64,000 nucleotides of DNA from Dehalogenimonas alkenigignens (GTDB lineage Bacteria; Chloroflexota; Dehalococcoidia; Dehalococcoidales; Dehalococcoidaceae). Position numbers and translations under genes: made by a program. The stretch is from positions 1,423,684 to 1,487,683 of the forward strand of contig NZ_KQ758903.1 in assembly GCF_001466665.1 (NCBI RefSeq). The letters run 5' to 3'. Shown here in pieces: positions 26,745 to 36,244 of this stretch (the stretch's first letter is position 1; every line of letters begins with the position of its first letter). A model generated the notes under the pieces. It searched no databases. It saw only the letters and a list, made by a program, of their open reading frames with translations, and was not told the DNA's origin.

Positions 26745-27203
26745 ATGCCTAAAGCAGCCGTGATCATGGGATCTTCATCGGACATGGAAATCATGAAAAG
26801 CGCCGCCGATGTGTTGACTAACATGGGCATTGATCACAAGGTTTTTGTGATGTCAGCCCACCGCCAGCCGGAGAAGGTTCACGCATTCTGCACTGCAGCC
26901 CGTGCAGAGGGCTACGAAGTCATCATCGCCGGCGCCGGCGCCGCCGCCCACCTGCCCGGCGTCATCGCCTCATGGACGACGCTGCCGGTCATCGGCGTGC
27001 CGATACCTTCGAGCTCCCTGAACGGAGTTGATTCGCTTTACGCGATCGTCCAGATGCCGGCCGGGGTGCCGGTGGCCACCATGGCTATCGGTTCGGCCGG
27101 GGCCAAGAACGCCGCGTACTTCGCCGCCCAGATGCTCGGCCTGAAATACCCGGAGATCGCCAGCGCCTACGAACACTTCCGCGCCGGATTAAAGAGCGGT
27201 TAG
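26745..27203 (+). CDS. purE: N5-carboxyaminoimidazole ribonucleotide mutase
   Basis: 152 residues, class I PurE. It has VIMGSSSDMEIMKSA (phosphate loop), SAHRQPEKV (class I uses His here) and AGAGAAAHLPGV. It rearranges N5-CAIR to CAIR. AGGAGG lies 6 bases before the ATG. No purK is in the window, so either purK lies elsewhere or CO2 is used directly, as suggested for some anaerobes. Confidence 0.94.
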   Translation: MPKAAVIMGSSSDMEIMKSAADVLTNMGIDHKVFVMSAHRQPEKVHAFCTAARAEGYEVIIAGAGAAAHLPGVIASWTTLPVIGVPIPSSSLNGVDSLYAIVQMPAGVPVATMAIGSAGAKNAAYFAAQMLGLKYPEIASAYEHFRAGLKSG

Positions 27204-27275
27204 CCGATTTTTTCTTCCCGCATATGCGGTGAATCTGAAAATTTATACTACTATTTCACAGGACAGGAAACGACC

Positions 27276-28628
27276 ATGATCGAACGTTACAGCAGATCCC
27301 AGATGAAGAAAGTCTGGAACGACGAGAACAAGTTCGCCAAGTGGCTGGAGGTTGAGATCGCCGTTTGCGAAGCCTGGGCAAAAGAAGGCGTCGTCCCGCG
27401 GGAAGCCCTGCCCAAGATCAAGATGGCCCGCCTCAACCTTAAGCGCATGGAAGCCCTGCTTAAGGAAACCCACCACGATATGACCGCTTTCCTCGGCGCC
27501 GTGGCTGAGAGCCTTGGCGAGGAGTCCCGCTTCATTCACCTGGGACTGACTTCGTCGGATGTGATGGACACGGCCACCAGCCTTCAACTGGTAGAAGCCT
27601 CGGCGATACTGGCTGATGATGTGAAAGACCTCATCGCCGCGCTGGGCAAGCGCGCTCTGGAGCATAAGTACACCGTCATGGCCGGCCGCACCCACGGCGT
27701 CCACGCCGAGCCGATCACCTTCGGCCTTAAGCTGGCGCTTTGGATGGAAGAGATGCAGCGTAACCGCGCCCGGCTGGCCGAGGCGGCCAAGGTCATCGCC
27801 GTGGGCAAGATGTCCGGCGCCGTCGGCACCTACGCCACCGTGCCGCCGGAAGTCGAGGAATTCGCTTGCGAAAAGCTGGGCTTGATGCCGGCGCCGGTTT
27901 CCAACCAGGTCATTCAACGCGACCGCCACGCCCAGTTCATGACCACCCTGGCCATAATCGGCGGCTCACTGGAGAAGTTTGCCACCGAGATCCGCGCCCT
28001 GCAGAAGACCGAGGTGCGAGAGGCTGAAGAGCCCTTTGGCGCCGGCCAGACCGGTTCTTCAGCTATGCCCCACAAGCGCAACCCGGAACTGTGCGAGCGG
28101 GTCACGGGCATCGCCCGGCTGCTCCGCGGCTACGCGGTGACCTCATTGGAGAACATCGCCCTGTGGCACGAGCGGGACATCTCGCACTCGTCAACGGAAC
28201 GGGTCATCCTGCCCGACGCCTGCCTGGTTCTCGACTACGCGCTCAATATCTTCACCTCGGTCATCAAGGGCATGACCGTCTTCCCGCAGCGCATGCGCCA
28301 GAACATGGACCTGACCCGCGGTCTGCTGTTCTCGCAGCGAGTGCTTTTGGCGCTTATCGACAAAGGATTGTCCCGCCAGGCTGCCTATAAACTGGTGCAG
28401 CGAAACGCTATGGCCGCCTGGACCGGCGAAGGCAACTTCATGGATCTTTTAAAAGCCGACGCCGAGGTCGCCGCGGCGCTGCCCCCGGTTGAACTGGAAA
28501 AGGTCTTCGATTACAAGTTCTACACCCGCCACGTCGACGACATTTTCAAGCGCTTGGGCTTGACCGCCGCCCAGTGGAAATCCCGCGCCGAGTCCGGTCC
28601 GGAAAAACTGTCGCCGCAGTCTTTATAA
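27276..28628 (+). CDS. purB: Adenylosuccinate lyase
   Basis: 450 residues of the fumarase/aspartase superfamily. The signature SSAMPHKRNPE carries the flexible catalytic loop, and TSSDVMDTATSLQL and GRTHGVHAEP hold the catalytic His residues. It cleaves SAICAR and adenylosuccinate, releasing fumarate. Same strand as purE (72-base gap) and purC. Confidence 0.95.
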   Translation: MIERYSRSQMKKVWNDENKFAKWLEVEIAVCEAWAKEGVVPREALPKIKMARLNLKRMEALLKETHHDMTAFLGAVAESLGEESRFIHLGLTSSDVMDTATSLQLVEASAILADDVKDLIAALGKRALEHKYTVMAGRTHGVHAEPITFGLKLALWMEEMQRNRARLAEAAKVIAVGKMSGAVGTYATVPPEVEEFACEKLGLMPAPVSNQVIQRDRHAQFMTTLAIIGGSLEKFATEIRALQKTEVREAEEPFGAGQTGSSAMPHKRNPELCERVTGIARLLRGYAVTSLENIALWHERDISHSSTERVILPDACLVLDYALNIFTSVIKGMTVFPQRMRQNMDLTRGLLFSQRVLLALIDKGLSRQAAYKLVQRNAMAAWTGEGNFMDLLKADAEVAAALPPVELEKVFDYKFYTRHVDDIFKRLGLTAAQWKSRAESGPEKLSPQSL

Positions 28629-28707
28629 AACAAGATGTCTCATGCTGGACCAGAACAAAGAGACACGGCTTATCGTGCGCTCCCTGGAATACTGAAGAGG
28701 TAATTAC

Positions 28708-29622
28708 ATGACCGACAACCAGGTCGTTCTCAAGACCGACCTCCCCCTGAAACGTTTCATCTCCGGCAAAGTCCGCGATACTTACGACCTGGGGGAACAC
28801 CTTCTCATCGTAGTCACCGACCGCGTGTCGGCTTTCGACGTCGTCTTGCCAGCCGGCATCCCGGACAAAGGCCGCGTCTTGAACCTCATCTCCGCCTTCT
28901 GGTTCGGCAAAACGAAAAACATCATTTCCAACCATGTCGTCGCTGTCATCGAGGACGTGAGGCAACTCGACGAGTTCATCCCGGAGGCGCAGCGCTTCGA
29001 CTACCCCAAATACCTTGAGGGCCGGTCGATGGTGGTTAAGAAGGTCAAGCGGCTGCCGGTGGAGTGCGTCGTCCGCGGTTACCTGGCTGGTTCAGGCTGG
29101 TCGGAATACAAGAAGCGCCAGTCGGTCTGCGGCGTATCGCTTCCCGCCGGTCTGCGTCAGAGCGAAATGCTGCCGGAGCCGGTCTTCACCCCAACCACCA
29201 AAGGCGAGGATACCCATGACCTGCCGATGACTTACGAGGAAGTCGAAAATACCGTCGGCCGTGACCTGGCATTAAAGCTGAAGTCGATGAGCATCGTCCT
29301 CTACGCCTATGCTCGCGACTACGCCCGACATCATGGCATCATCATTGCCGACACCAAGTTCGAGTTCGGCCTGAATGGCGACAAGCTCATACTCATCGAC
29401 GAAGCGCTGACCCCGGACTCATCCCGCTTCTGGGATGAAAAGCTCTACAAGGTTGGCGAGCCCCAGGACTCCTACGACAAGCAGCCCCTCCGAGACTGGC
29501 TGGAAAATTCCGGCTGGAACAAGGAGCCGCCGGCCCCGACGCTGCCGCCGGAAGTAACCGAATCAACACGGCGGCGGTATGTTCACGCCTTTGAGGTTTT
29601 GACGGGGAAGAGGCTGCCTTAA
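28708..29622 (+). CDS. purC: SAICAR synthetase
   Basis: 304 residues, the longer PurC type. It contains GKVRDTYDLG (nucleotide loop), the VECVVRGYLAGSGW segment and LIDEALTPDSSRFW, the family's C-terminal signature. It ligates aspartate to CAIR. GAGG lies about 8 bases before the ATG. It is the last gene of the plus-strand purine run and converges on the his operon; the sequence right after its stop is a relic of the hisB 3' end. Confidence 0.94.
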   Translation: MTDNQVVLKTDLPLKRFISGKVRDTYDLGEHLLIVVTDRVSAFDVVLPAGIPDKGRVLNLISAFWFGKTKNIISNHVVAVIEDVRQLDEFIPEAQRFDYPKYLEGRSMVVKKVKRLPVECVVRGYLAGSGWSEYKKRQSVCGVSLPAGLRQSEMLPEPVFTPTTKGEDTHDLPMTYEEVENTVGRDLALKLKSMSIVLYAYARDYARHHGIIIADTKFEFGLNGDKLILIDEALTPDSSRFWDEKLYKVGEPQDSYDKQPLRDWLENSGWNKEPPAPTLPPEVTESTRRRYVHAFEVLTGKRLP

Positions 29623-29623
29623 A

Positions 29624-29690
29624 CTACTCCACTCACTCCTTGGTGCTCGGCGCCCAGTCCGCAATCCGCGGGTCGATGCGGTTTGGTTGA
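29624..29690 (-). pseudogene. Relic of hisB 3' end
   Basis: About 58 bases align gap-free with the last codons of hisB (30048-30105), at roughly four matches in five. Translated on the minus strand it reads RIDPRIADWAPSTKE then a TGA, against [18 protein letters not shown] in hisB. It begins 2 bases after the purC stop, and the DUF6717-like gene lies between this relic and intact hisB. Confidence 0.8.
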
Positions 29691-29694
29691 ATGA

Positions 29695-30045
29695 TTACCT
29701 CGCCTTCCCTTCCGCCCTGACGTAAATCCGCTTCGGTGCTTCATCGAAATATTTGAAAAGCGCCGGGCAAAGCCACCCCTCCTCGCTCCTCCCTACCTCC
29801 CGGTACCAGTTGCCGCCCGCGTCTTCTTTCACCCATTCCAAAACACTCTGATGTCCCAGGAACTGCGTTGCCGAAAAGAACAATTTGAATCCTTCTCTAG
29901 CGTTCAGGATGTTGTCCACTAACCGGTCTATCATCTCCGGAATCCCCGCGACAAACGGTTCTCGGACGAGCCCGGCCGCTGCGTCATCGAATACCCAGTT
30001 GCCATAGTAGAGATACGGGTAGATGATCATGATCGAGTTAGCCAT
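29695..30045 (-). CDS. DUF6717-like protein
   Basis: 116 residues resembling the DUF6717 family: a start of the form MANSIMIIYPYLYYGNWVF, then AAGLVREPFVAGIPEMIDRLV, and EGWLCPALFKYFDEAPK near the end. Function is unknown; it is a small soluble protein with no membrane segment. The ATG at 30045 has GGAG 6 bases upstream, inside the hisB stop region. Because it is flanked by two copies of the hisB 3' end, it probably arrived by insertion or recombination at that spot. Confidence 0.7.
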   Translation of the reverse strand: MANSIMIIYPYLYYGNWVFDDAAAGLVREPFVAGIPEMIDRLVDNILNAREGFKLFFSATQFLGHQSVLEWVKEDAGGNWYREVGRSEEGWLCPALFKYFDEAPKRIYVRAEGKAR

Positions 30046-30047
30046 TT

Positions 30048-30635
30048 CTACTCCACCCACTCCTTGGTGCTGGGGACGCGGTCCGCAATTCGGTGATCTA
30101 TGCGAGTGGCCTTATCCAGCGCCCGGCCCAGAGCCTTGAACACCGCCTCCACCTTGTGGTGGTCATTGGTGCCGTAGGCCACACCAGCATGCAAATTCAG
30201 CCGCCCCTCCGCGGCAAAGCTCTCAAGGAAATGGCGAACCATGTCGGCAGGGAAGCCAGCCAGGTCGTTGTTCTCGAACTCCATATTCAGGACCGAATAG
30301 CCGCGTCCGCCCAGGTCAACGGCCACGGCGGCCAATGTCTCGTCCATAGGCACCGTGGCGTCAGCGATACGCACCAGTCCTTTTTTGTCTCCCAGCGCTT
30401 CATTGAACGCCTTGCCCAGAGCGATGCCGACATCCTCAACCAGGTGATGCACGTCATCGCCCGTGGCTGATACCTTTATGTCAAATACGCCGTGGCGAGC
30501 GATCTGTGACAGCATGTGGTCGAACAGCCTCACCCCGGTGCGCATTTCATCTTTACCGTTGCCGTCAATATCGACGAAGACTGAAATGGTCGTCTCCTTG
30601 GTTTCCCGTTTAACCGTGGCTTTGCGTTCTGTCAT
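30048..30635 (-). CDS. hisB: Imidazoleglycerol-phosphate dehydratase
   Basis: 195 residues, monofunctional form. Both manganese-binding repeats are visible: [12 protein letters not shown]...[14 protein letters not shown] and ANLHAG-type sequence followed by [19 protein letters not shown]. It dehydrates imidazole glycerol phosphate to the acetol phosphate in histidine synthesis. The start ATG overlaps the hisC stop (ATGA). Its 3' end has a diverged second copy at 29624. Confidence 0.95.
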   Translation of the reverse strand: MTERKATVKRETKETTISVFVDIDGNGKDEMRTGVRLFDHMLSQIARHGVFDIKVSATGDDVHHLVEDVGIALGKAFNEALGDKKGLVRIADATVPMDETLAAVAVDLGGRGYSVLNMEFENNDLAGFPADMVRHFLESFAAEGRLNLHAGVAYGTNDHHKVEAVFKALGRALDKATRIDHRIADRVPSTKEWVE

Positions 30636-31717
30636 GTTATCTCCCCTATTTTTCGGAGTTGGGCAATCAACCGATCAGTATCCCCGGGCCGGCCGATGGA
30701 AAAGCGAAGGTAATTCTCCATCTGCGGCGAGTTGAAGTAGCGCACCAGTATCCCGCGGCGCTCAAGTACACGCTGGATCTCGGCCGCGTCTTTACCATTG
30801 ATTTTACACAGGATGAAGTTGGCCGCCGAAGGGTAAGGCTTGAGGTACTCTATCCCCGCTAGCGCCTGGAACAACCGCTCCCGCTCTGAAACGATTAACC
30901 TCACATTGCTCATGAGGTAATCGATGTCCTTGAGCGATTCCCTGGCGGCGGCGACCGCGGCAGTATTTACGCAGTACGGGTCTTTGATGGCATCCAGACG
31001 CGTCACTACGTCTTCTGGAAATAACCCGTAGCCGACGCGCAACCCGGCCAGCCCGGCCCATTTGCTGAAAGTCCGCAACACCATCAGGTTGGGGTGTTTT
31101 CCGATTTCTGGCGCCATTGTCTGGCCGGTGAATTCGTAATAAGCCTCGTCGACGACTACTGGAAGACCGGTCTCAAGTATTTTCTCAATTGTCCTTTTGG
31201 AGACTTGAGTGCCGGTGGGGTTGTTGGGCATGGCGATAAAGACGAGTTTGGTCTTGTTCGAAACCGCACTTAACAGTTTTTCAGGGGTGAAGTTAAAGTC
31301 TTGGTCCCGGGGCACGCCAATGAATTTACCGGCAGACAGTTCGGTGAAAAATTTGTACATGGCAAAGGTCGGCGTGGCGGTCAGCACCTCGTCGCCGGGG
31401 CTGATAAACAGCCGTACCAGTAGATCGATGAGCTGGTCGGAACCCGATCCTGCGACGATTCTATCGGCAGGAACGCCGGTATAACCAGCCAGCGCCTTCC
31501 GCAGCTCCGTCTGGCAGGAATCCGGATAAATATGGGCGTCATTGAAAGACGCAAAGGCAGATCTCACCCGAGGCGACGGACCGTAAACGTTTTCATTGGC
31601 ATCTAGCTTGCAGATGCCCAGCGCCCGCGTCACGTCGTCCAGCGCCTCCGGTGACTTGCAGGCGGCGTATCCGGCAAACCTGTCCAGTTCCGGGCGCATA
31701 AACTTTTTCAGATCCAT
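30632..31717 (-). CDS. hisC: Histidinol-phosphate aminotransferase
   Basis: 361 residues, class II aminotransferase fold type [15 protein letters not shown] binds substrate, MPNNPTGT and VVDEAYYEF hold PLP contacts, and the Schiff-base Lys is in [15 protein letters not shown]. It transfers the amino group from glutamate to imidazole acetol phosphate. GGAGG lies about 6 bases before the ATG. Between hisD (65 bases) and hisB (4-base overlap). Confidence 0.94.
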   Translation of the reverse strand: MDLKKFMRPELDRFAGYAACKSPEALDDVTRALGICKLDANENVYGPSPRVRSAFASFNDAHIYPDSCQTELRKALAGYTGVPADRIVAGSGSDQLIDLLVRLFISPGDEVLTATPTFAMYKFFTELSAGKFIGVPRDQDFNFTPEKLLSAVSNKTKLVFIAMPNNPTGTQVSKRTIEKILETGLPVVVDEAYYEFTGQTMAPEIGKHPNLMVLRTFSKWAGLAGLRVGYGLFPEDVVTRLDAIKDPYCVNTAAVAAARESLKDIDYLMSNVRLIVSERERLFQALAGIEYLKPYPSAANFILCKINGKDAAEIQRVLERRGILVRYFNSPQMENYLRFSIGRPGDTDRLIAQLRKIGEIT

Positions 31718-31782
31718 TTCCCCTCCGTCGTTACGAGGAGTCCTGCCGCAGAAGGACGACGAAGCAATTCTCCCGTTCGTAC

Positions 31783-33099
31783 CTAGATCCGGTCCATCCG
31801 CAGTCTGAGCGCCCTCTCGTGGGCGGTCAGCCCCTCGGCCGCGGCAATAGTTGCCGCCGCCGGCCCCAGATTTTTCACCATCCCGTCATCCACCCGGACG
31901 ACGTCGATTATCTTGATGAAATCGAGCACATTAAGTGGAGATGAGAATCGTGCCGTTCCCGAAGTCGGCAGCACGTGGCTCGGTCCGGCGATGTAGTCGC
32001 CGAAGGCCACCGTCGCCCGCGGCCCGGTAAAGACGCAGCCGGCACTCTCTATCTTCGATAATACTGCCTCCGAGTCCGCGGTCAGTAGAAGCAGGTGCTC
32101 CGGAGCGTACATATTGGACAATTCCACCGCCTCTTCCAAGCAGTCAACCACGGCGACGCAGGACATATTTGACAGGCTCTGGTGAATGACGAACTGGCGC
32201 GACATACTCTCGACGACACGATTCAGCTCGTCGGTTACGGCTTTAGCCACCCGCTCCGAGGTCGTCACCAGCACCGTCGTCGCCAACGGGTCGTGCTCCG
32301 CTTGAGCCATCATGTCCGCGGCGATATATTCCGGCTTGGCGGAATCGTCGGCGATGATAAGCACCTCGCTCGGCCCCTGCAGCCCGTCAAGGGCAACCAT
32401 GCCGTAAAGCAACCGCTTGGCCACGGTCACAAAAATGCTGCCCGGTCCGCAGATTTTATCGACCTTGGGCACCGTTTTTGTACCCACCGCCAGCGCGGCG
32501 ACGGCTTGCGCTCCGCCGATCCGGAAGACGCGGTCAACACCAGCCAATTTGGCCGCAGCCAGCGTCGGCGCCGGCACCCTGCCGTCTTTGCCTGGCGGTG
32601 TTACCAGACAGACTTCGGCAACGCCAGCCACCCGCGCCGGTATGGCCGTCATCAGGACACTCGAAGGATAGAAGGCGGTGCCGCCTGGAGCGTAGCAGCC
32701 GACGCGCTCCAGTGGACGGTAGATCTGCTCCATGGACATCTGGTTGAAACCGGAAAACAGAGCCTCGCGCTGACGCTGGTGAAAATCCTTGACCCGGCCG
32801 GCGGCCAATTCCAGGGCATCTAGAAGAGACTTGTCGACCGATGCCGCCGCAGCATTGATCTCTGCCGGGGGTACTTCAATAGCGCTAATCTCGGCTTTGT
32901 CATATTCTTTAGTGAGGCGCCTGAGGGCATCGTCGCCGTTCTCCCAGACATCATTTATGATGCCCTGGATCATCCCCTCAAGGTCATGTATCTGGTAGCG
33001 GAGCGACAGCGTACGACGTGTAGCCTCGGAGACGAATCCCCCGTGGACCCGGCGACGTAAAATCTTGGCTGCAGCTCTGAATCCTATTACCGTTTCCAC
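31783..33099 (-). CDS. hisD: Histidinol dehydrogenase
   Basis: 438 residues. It has YAPGGTAFYPSSVLM (NAD region), GPSEVLIIAD with the family signature, QAEHDPLATTVLVT, and the zinc and catalytic His/Asp residues in MYAPEHLLLL and AGPSHVLPTSG. It oxidises histidinol to histidine in two NAD-linked steps. The start is GTG with GGAG about 7 bases upstream. About 105 bases separate it from hisG. Confidence 0.95.
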   Translation of the reverse strand: METVIGFRAAAKILRRRVHGGFVSEATRRTLSLRYQIHDLEGMIQGIINDVWENGDDALRRLTKEYDKAEISAIEVPPAEINAAAASVDKSLLDALELAAGRVKDFHQRQREALFSGFNQMSMEQIYRPLERVGCYAPGGTAFYPSSVLMTAIPARVAGVAEVCLVTPPGKDGRVPAPTLAAAKLAGVDRVFRIGGAQAVAALAVGTKTVPKVDKICGPGSIFVTVAKRLLYGMVALDGLQGPSEVLIIADDSAKPEYIAADMMAQAEHDPLATTVLVTTSERVAKAVTDELNRVVESMSRQFVIHQSLSNMSCVAVVDCLEEAVELSNMYAPEHLLLLTADSEAVLSKIESAGCVFTGPRATVAFGDYIAGPSHVLPTSGTARFSSPLNVLDFIKIIDVVRVDDGMVKNLGPAAATIAAAEGLTAHERALRLRMDRI

Positions 33100-33205
33100 G
33101 CGAAACTCCAGCGCCCCTGCTCATCGACAGGATAGCAACCGAGGATCATGGTGACGGGGCGGCAGTGGGATATATGAATGTCAGGATTGAAATTTGGCAT
33201 TGGTG

Positions 33206-34609
33206 TTACTTAGCCTGGTCGAGCGCCTTCCCCAATCTTTCCACCAGAGCCTCCATCCTCTTCCGTTTTACCGGATTGTCTGCCGCCCGGGTATTGCCGA
33301 TGACGCAAGCGGTGGACTCGAACAGCGTGTCTATGATGCGCAGGTTGTGCCGGGCAATGGTGCCGCCGGTTTCGGTATTTTCGATTAGAAGGTCGGCATC
33401 CTCCGGCAAATAGGCCTCGGTCGAACCCCAGGTAGGCGCGATGCGGTAGCGGCCGAAGTGATTGTTGCGGGCGTACTCATCGGCGATGTTGATATATTCT
33501 GAAGCGACCCGCAGATTGCGGTTCCGAAAATGCTCCTTAAGCTCTGCTGCGTTGGTCACCGGCACCTCGTTAGCCACAACGGCGACAATGCGCACCCAGC
33601 CATATTTGAGGTCAAGCAGGCGTTTGACCGGGGAGGCCGGGAACTGGTGCAAATGGTCGGTCAGCCAGTCCCAGCCGGTGATGGCCAGGTCAAAGTTGCC
33701 GTTAGCCACCTGGATGGGCATATCCTGCGGCCGAATCGTTTTGATGGCAAAACCCTCCAGGTCGCTTTTGGGCCGCCGGAAGCCGCGGTCGGATGGGTAG
33801 TCTTCGATCCCAATACCGGCGGCGTCGAGAATTTTCCTCACGTGCGGCTGCTGATGACCATCGGGCAATGCCAGCCGAACGACATCGGGGGCGTACTCGT
33901 GATAGGCTTCGAGGGCTGCCGCCGTTTTCGGCGGCGCATCTTCGTTAAGCTCTACGGCTGGCGGCAGGTTAGCCAGAATCGACGAGATAGCCGCCGAGAG
34001 GTCTTTGGAGGCCAGGCTTTCGCGGTTGGCTATCAGAACGGCCTTGAAGTCGAGGACTTTCGACAGGACTTTGAGGCCTTTTGATATGAGTTCGCCCGCG
34101 CTCTTGCGCGGCAGGATGACCACCTCGGCTGTCTCCGGCGGGTAAGCCTCCGCCGAGCCCCACAGCGGGTAGACGGCGTAATTTTTGAGGCGCAGCTGGA
34201 TGGCCAATTGCTCGGCCAGGTTGGGGTATTCCGAGGCCAGGCGCACCTTGTCAGTGCGCCTGGACAGGTCGGCCAGCGAGGCGATGCCGTCGCCCGCCGC
34301 CGAAGCCGCGTAGAGGGCGCCGTGGCCATAGCCCAGAACCCTGACCTTGACCAGCGAAGAGAGACGATAGCGGGAGACAAGTTCCTCCACCCAGTCGGCG
34401 CCGCAGATACCAAGGTCGTAGTTGCCGATTGCCACCTGGATGGGGATGTCCTTTTCATGGAGCATCTTAGCCGACAGCTCCGGGTATTTGGCGCTGGTCA
34501 GCCGGTACAGCCGGGCTTTGGGCTGGTAGTCATTAAGCTGCCAGCCGGCACGGTCGAGGAGTGCCGCCGTATCCGAAAGCAGGCGGCCTTTGGGCAAGGC
34601 GACTCTCAT
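33206..34609 (-). CDS. hisG: Tandem-fused ATP phosphoribosyltransferase
   Basis: 467 residues, about twice a short HisG. Residues 1-210 and 245-467 are each a HisG-type catalytic domain: IGNYDLGICGADW (61-73) mirrors NGNFDLAITGWDW (303-315), and PLWGSAEAY mirrors PTWGSTEAY. The PRPP-binding loop is degenerate in the first half (KSAGELI, 169-175) but intact in the second (NTETGGTI, 411-418). It catalyses the first step of histidine synthesis. The ATG overlaps the hisZ stop by 4 bases. Short HisG enzymes need HisZ, encoded next door. The fusion suggests one half is catalytic and the other structural or regulatory. Confidence 0.88.
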   Translation of the reverse strand: MRVALPKGRLLSDTAALLDRAGWQLNDYQPKARLYRLTSAKYPELSAKMLHEKDIPIQVAIGNYDLGICGADWVEELVSRYRLSSLVKVRVLGYGHGALYAASAAGDGIASLADLSRRTDKVRLASEYPNLAEQLAIQLRLKNYAVYPLWGSAEAYPPETAEVVILPRKSAGELISKGLKVLSKVLDFKAVLIANRESLASKDLSAAISSILANLPPAVELNEDAPPKTAAALEAYHEYAPDVVRLALPDGHQQPHVRKILDAAGIGIEDYPSDRGFRRPKSDLEGFAIKTIRPQDMPIQVANGNFDLAITGWDWLTDHLHQFPASPVKRLLDLKYGWVRIVAVVANEVPVTNAAELKEHFRNRNLRVASEYINIADEYARNNHFGRYRIAPTWGSTEAYLPEDADLLIENTETGGTIARHNLRIIDTLFESTACVIGNTRAADNPVKRKRMEALVERLGKALDQAK

Positions 34610-35844
34610 TCTTCAGAGGCCTCCCCGCCCAGCATCTCTACCAGTTCTTCGACTGTCTCGAACTCGAACTCCTCGTCCGTTTCAGTATCGGACAACACCA
34701 GCAGGCCGTCTTCGGTGATGTTAAGAACCCAGTCATAGTCCATGACGTCGGGGTCGCCAAGTTTGATCTCGGCGGTGTAGTCGGCGTCTCGAAGATCAGT
34801 GGCCACGGCGAAAGCCCGCGCCTCGTCGCCGGGCTGGAAGCTGACCAAAAAGCGGTCTGGTTCTTCCATCTCATATTCGGCCATATCTATGAACTTCATC
34901 AGCTCGTCCAGGTACAGGGCGAAGCCGGCCGCCGCCCTGGCAGGGCCGCCCATCAGAGCGATGAGGTTGTCATAGCGGCCGCCGCCGCCGACGGTAACCC
35001 CATTGACCGAAAGGTGGAAGATGGCGCCGGTGTAGTATTCAAAGCCGCGGCCGGAGGCCAGGTCGATCTCATAGGGCACGCCGACGTCGTCGAGGGTATC
35101 GAGTGTGGCGGCGAAGTCTCCCGCCGCTGCCTCCAGCTCCGCGGAGTAGCCGAAGAGGGACCTGAGATTGGAGAGGTAATTGGATGAGGTCCCGGTTACG
35201 CCAAGGAGAGTTTTAAGGCCGGCTAGAAGTTCCGGATTGGACTCGGCCAGCCGGCTCATCACCGACTCGTTGCCGTCGAGGATATCATCGAACAATTTGT
35301 GACGGGCCTCCGGCGACGGTTCGAGCTGAGCCAATACCGCCTGAATGACCCCGGAATGGGAGATTTTTATGCGGCCCTCAAGACCGAGCAGTTCCAGCGT
35401 CTCAAGAGCCATACGGGCGAGTTCGGCATCGGCCAGGGGGCCGCTGCCGCCGATCAATTCCGCGCCGCATTGCCAGCGCTCCCGGCCGCTGCCCGGCTTC
35501 TCCTCAAAGAGGAAAGTATTTACCACATAGAAAAGACGGGCGACTTCACGGTCAGCCAGGGAATCGGTGTACAGGCGGGCGATGGGGATAGTGCCGTCCG
35601 GCCGCATGACCACGCGCTCGCCGCTCCAGCCGTCCCAATCCAGGAAAGAAAACACCTGCCCCAGCATGCCGGGGGTCAGCGTGCCGGTGGCGGTGAACAG
35701 GTGCAGGTACTCCAGCGTGGGAGTGCGCACCTCCTCGTAGCCCCACTTGAGCGCGGTATCAATGAAGACGGATTCCGCCAGGCGGAATTTCAGCATTTGT
35801 TCGGGGACCAGGTCGCGGCAGCCGCGACACCTCTCTTGAGTCAT
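34606..35844 (-). CDS. hisZ: ATP phosphoribosyltransferase regulatory subunit
   Basis: 412 residues, paralogous to histidyl-tRNA synthetase. It keeps the class II fold with MRPDGTIPIARLY, FLFEEKPGSGRERWQCGAE, ASGRGFEYYTG and GGGGRYDNL. HisZ binds short HisG proteins and confers activity and histidine feedback. Context (first gene of hisZ-hisG-hisD-hisC-hisB) supports HisZ over a tRNA synthetase. The C-terminal 90 residues form an unusually acidic extension ending GGEASEE. The ATG at 35844 has AGGAG 6 bases upstream; longer in-frame versions run through the promoter. Confidence 0.88.
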   Translation of the reverse strand: MTQERCRGCRDLVPEQMLKFRLAESVFIDTALKWGYEEVRTPTLEYLHLFTATGTLTPGMLGQVFSFLDWDGWSGERVVMRPDGTIPIARLYTDSLADREVARLFYVVNTFLFEEKPGSGRERWQCGAELIGGSGPLADAELARMALETLELLGLEGRIKISHSGVIQAVLAQLEPSPEARHKLFDDILDGNESVMSRLAESNPELLAGLKTLLGVTGTSSNYLSNLRSLFGYSAELEAAAGDFAATLDTLDDVGVPYEIDLASGRGFEYYTGAIFHLSVNGVTVGGGGRYDNLIALMGGPARAAAGFALYLDELMKFIDMAEYEMEEPDRFLVSFQPGDEARAFAVATDLRDADYTAEIKLGDPDVMDYDWVLNITEDGLLVLSDTETDEEFEFETVEELVEMLGGEASEE

Positions 35845-35878
35845 GATTTCTCCTATACTGCTTTTGTTGGACACGGAG

Positions 35879-35907
35879 ATTGTACACCAGGGGCATATTA
35901 CGTTCAA
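35879..35907 (-). promoter_or_regulatory. Promoter of his operon
   Basis: TTGAAC (35907-35902), a 17-base spacer and TACAAT (35884-35879) on the minus strand. Predicted transcription starts about 28 bases before the hisZ ATG, leaving room for its AGGAG site. Confidence 0.65.
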
Positions 35908-36193
35908 ATGTGGCCATCGGACGGGGTTTGTTTTTGTTTGCCGGTGAAGTAACCACTTTTTCCGGAAACGATGCCGAAATCGCGCGATGGGCTGAAGGTG
36001 TGAAACGATTGTCGTCTGGTTTGGGAACAAATGCTGCTTTCACAGCGCCGAAGGCGTCGTGACCAACCGTTTCAGAACCGACCGGGTTCATGACCGGAAC
36101 AAACAAAGCCGAAGGCAGCGGGGACGGATTAATAGAACAAGACGGCCTCCAGATTCAGAGTGGACAAACGTACTAATTTGGTTCATGCCGGGC

Positions 36194-36244
36194 ATTATAG
36201 CACACCCGTTCCCAATGGCTGTCAAGCGAGTTTTGTCGTTTTTA
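36194..36244 (-). promoter_or_regulatory. Second copy of UP-like promoter cassette
   Basis: The minus strand has AAAAACGACAAAA, then CGCTTGACA, a 20-base gap to TATAAT with TGTGC before it. This matches the leuB promoter at 12991-13043 base for base in the boxes and in spacing. It points towards hisZ, 350 bases away, or to an unknown small transcript. Confidence 0.45.

Noticed and set aside
28634-28703. Small ORFs of 17-22 codons between purB and purC
   Set aside because: Two overlapping frames are open by chance; neither has a good ribosome site or resemblance to PurS.
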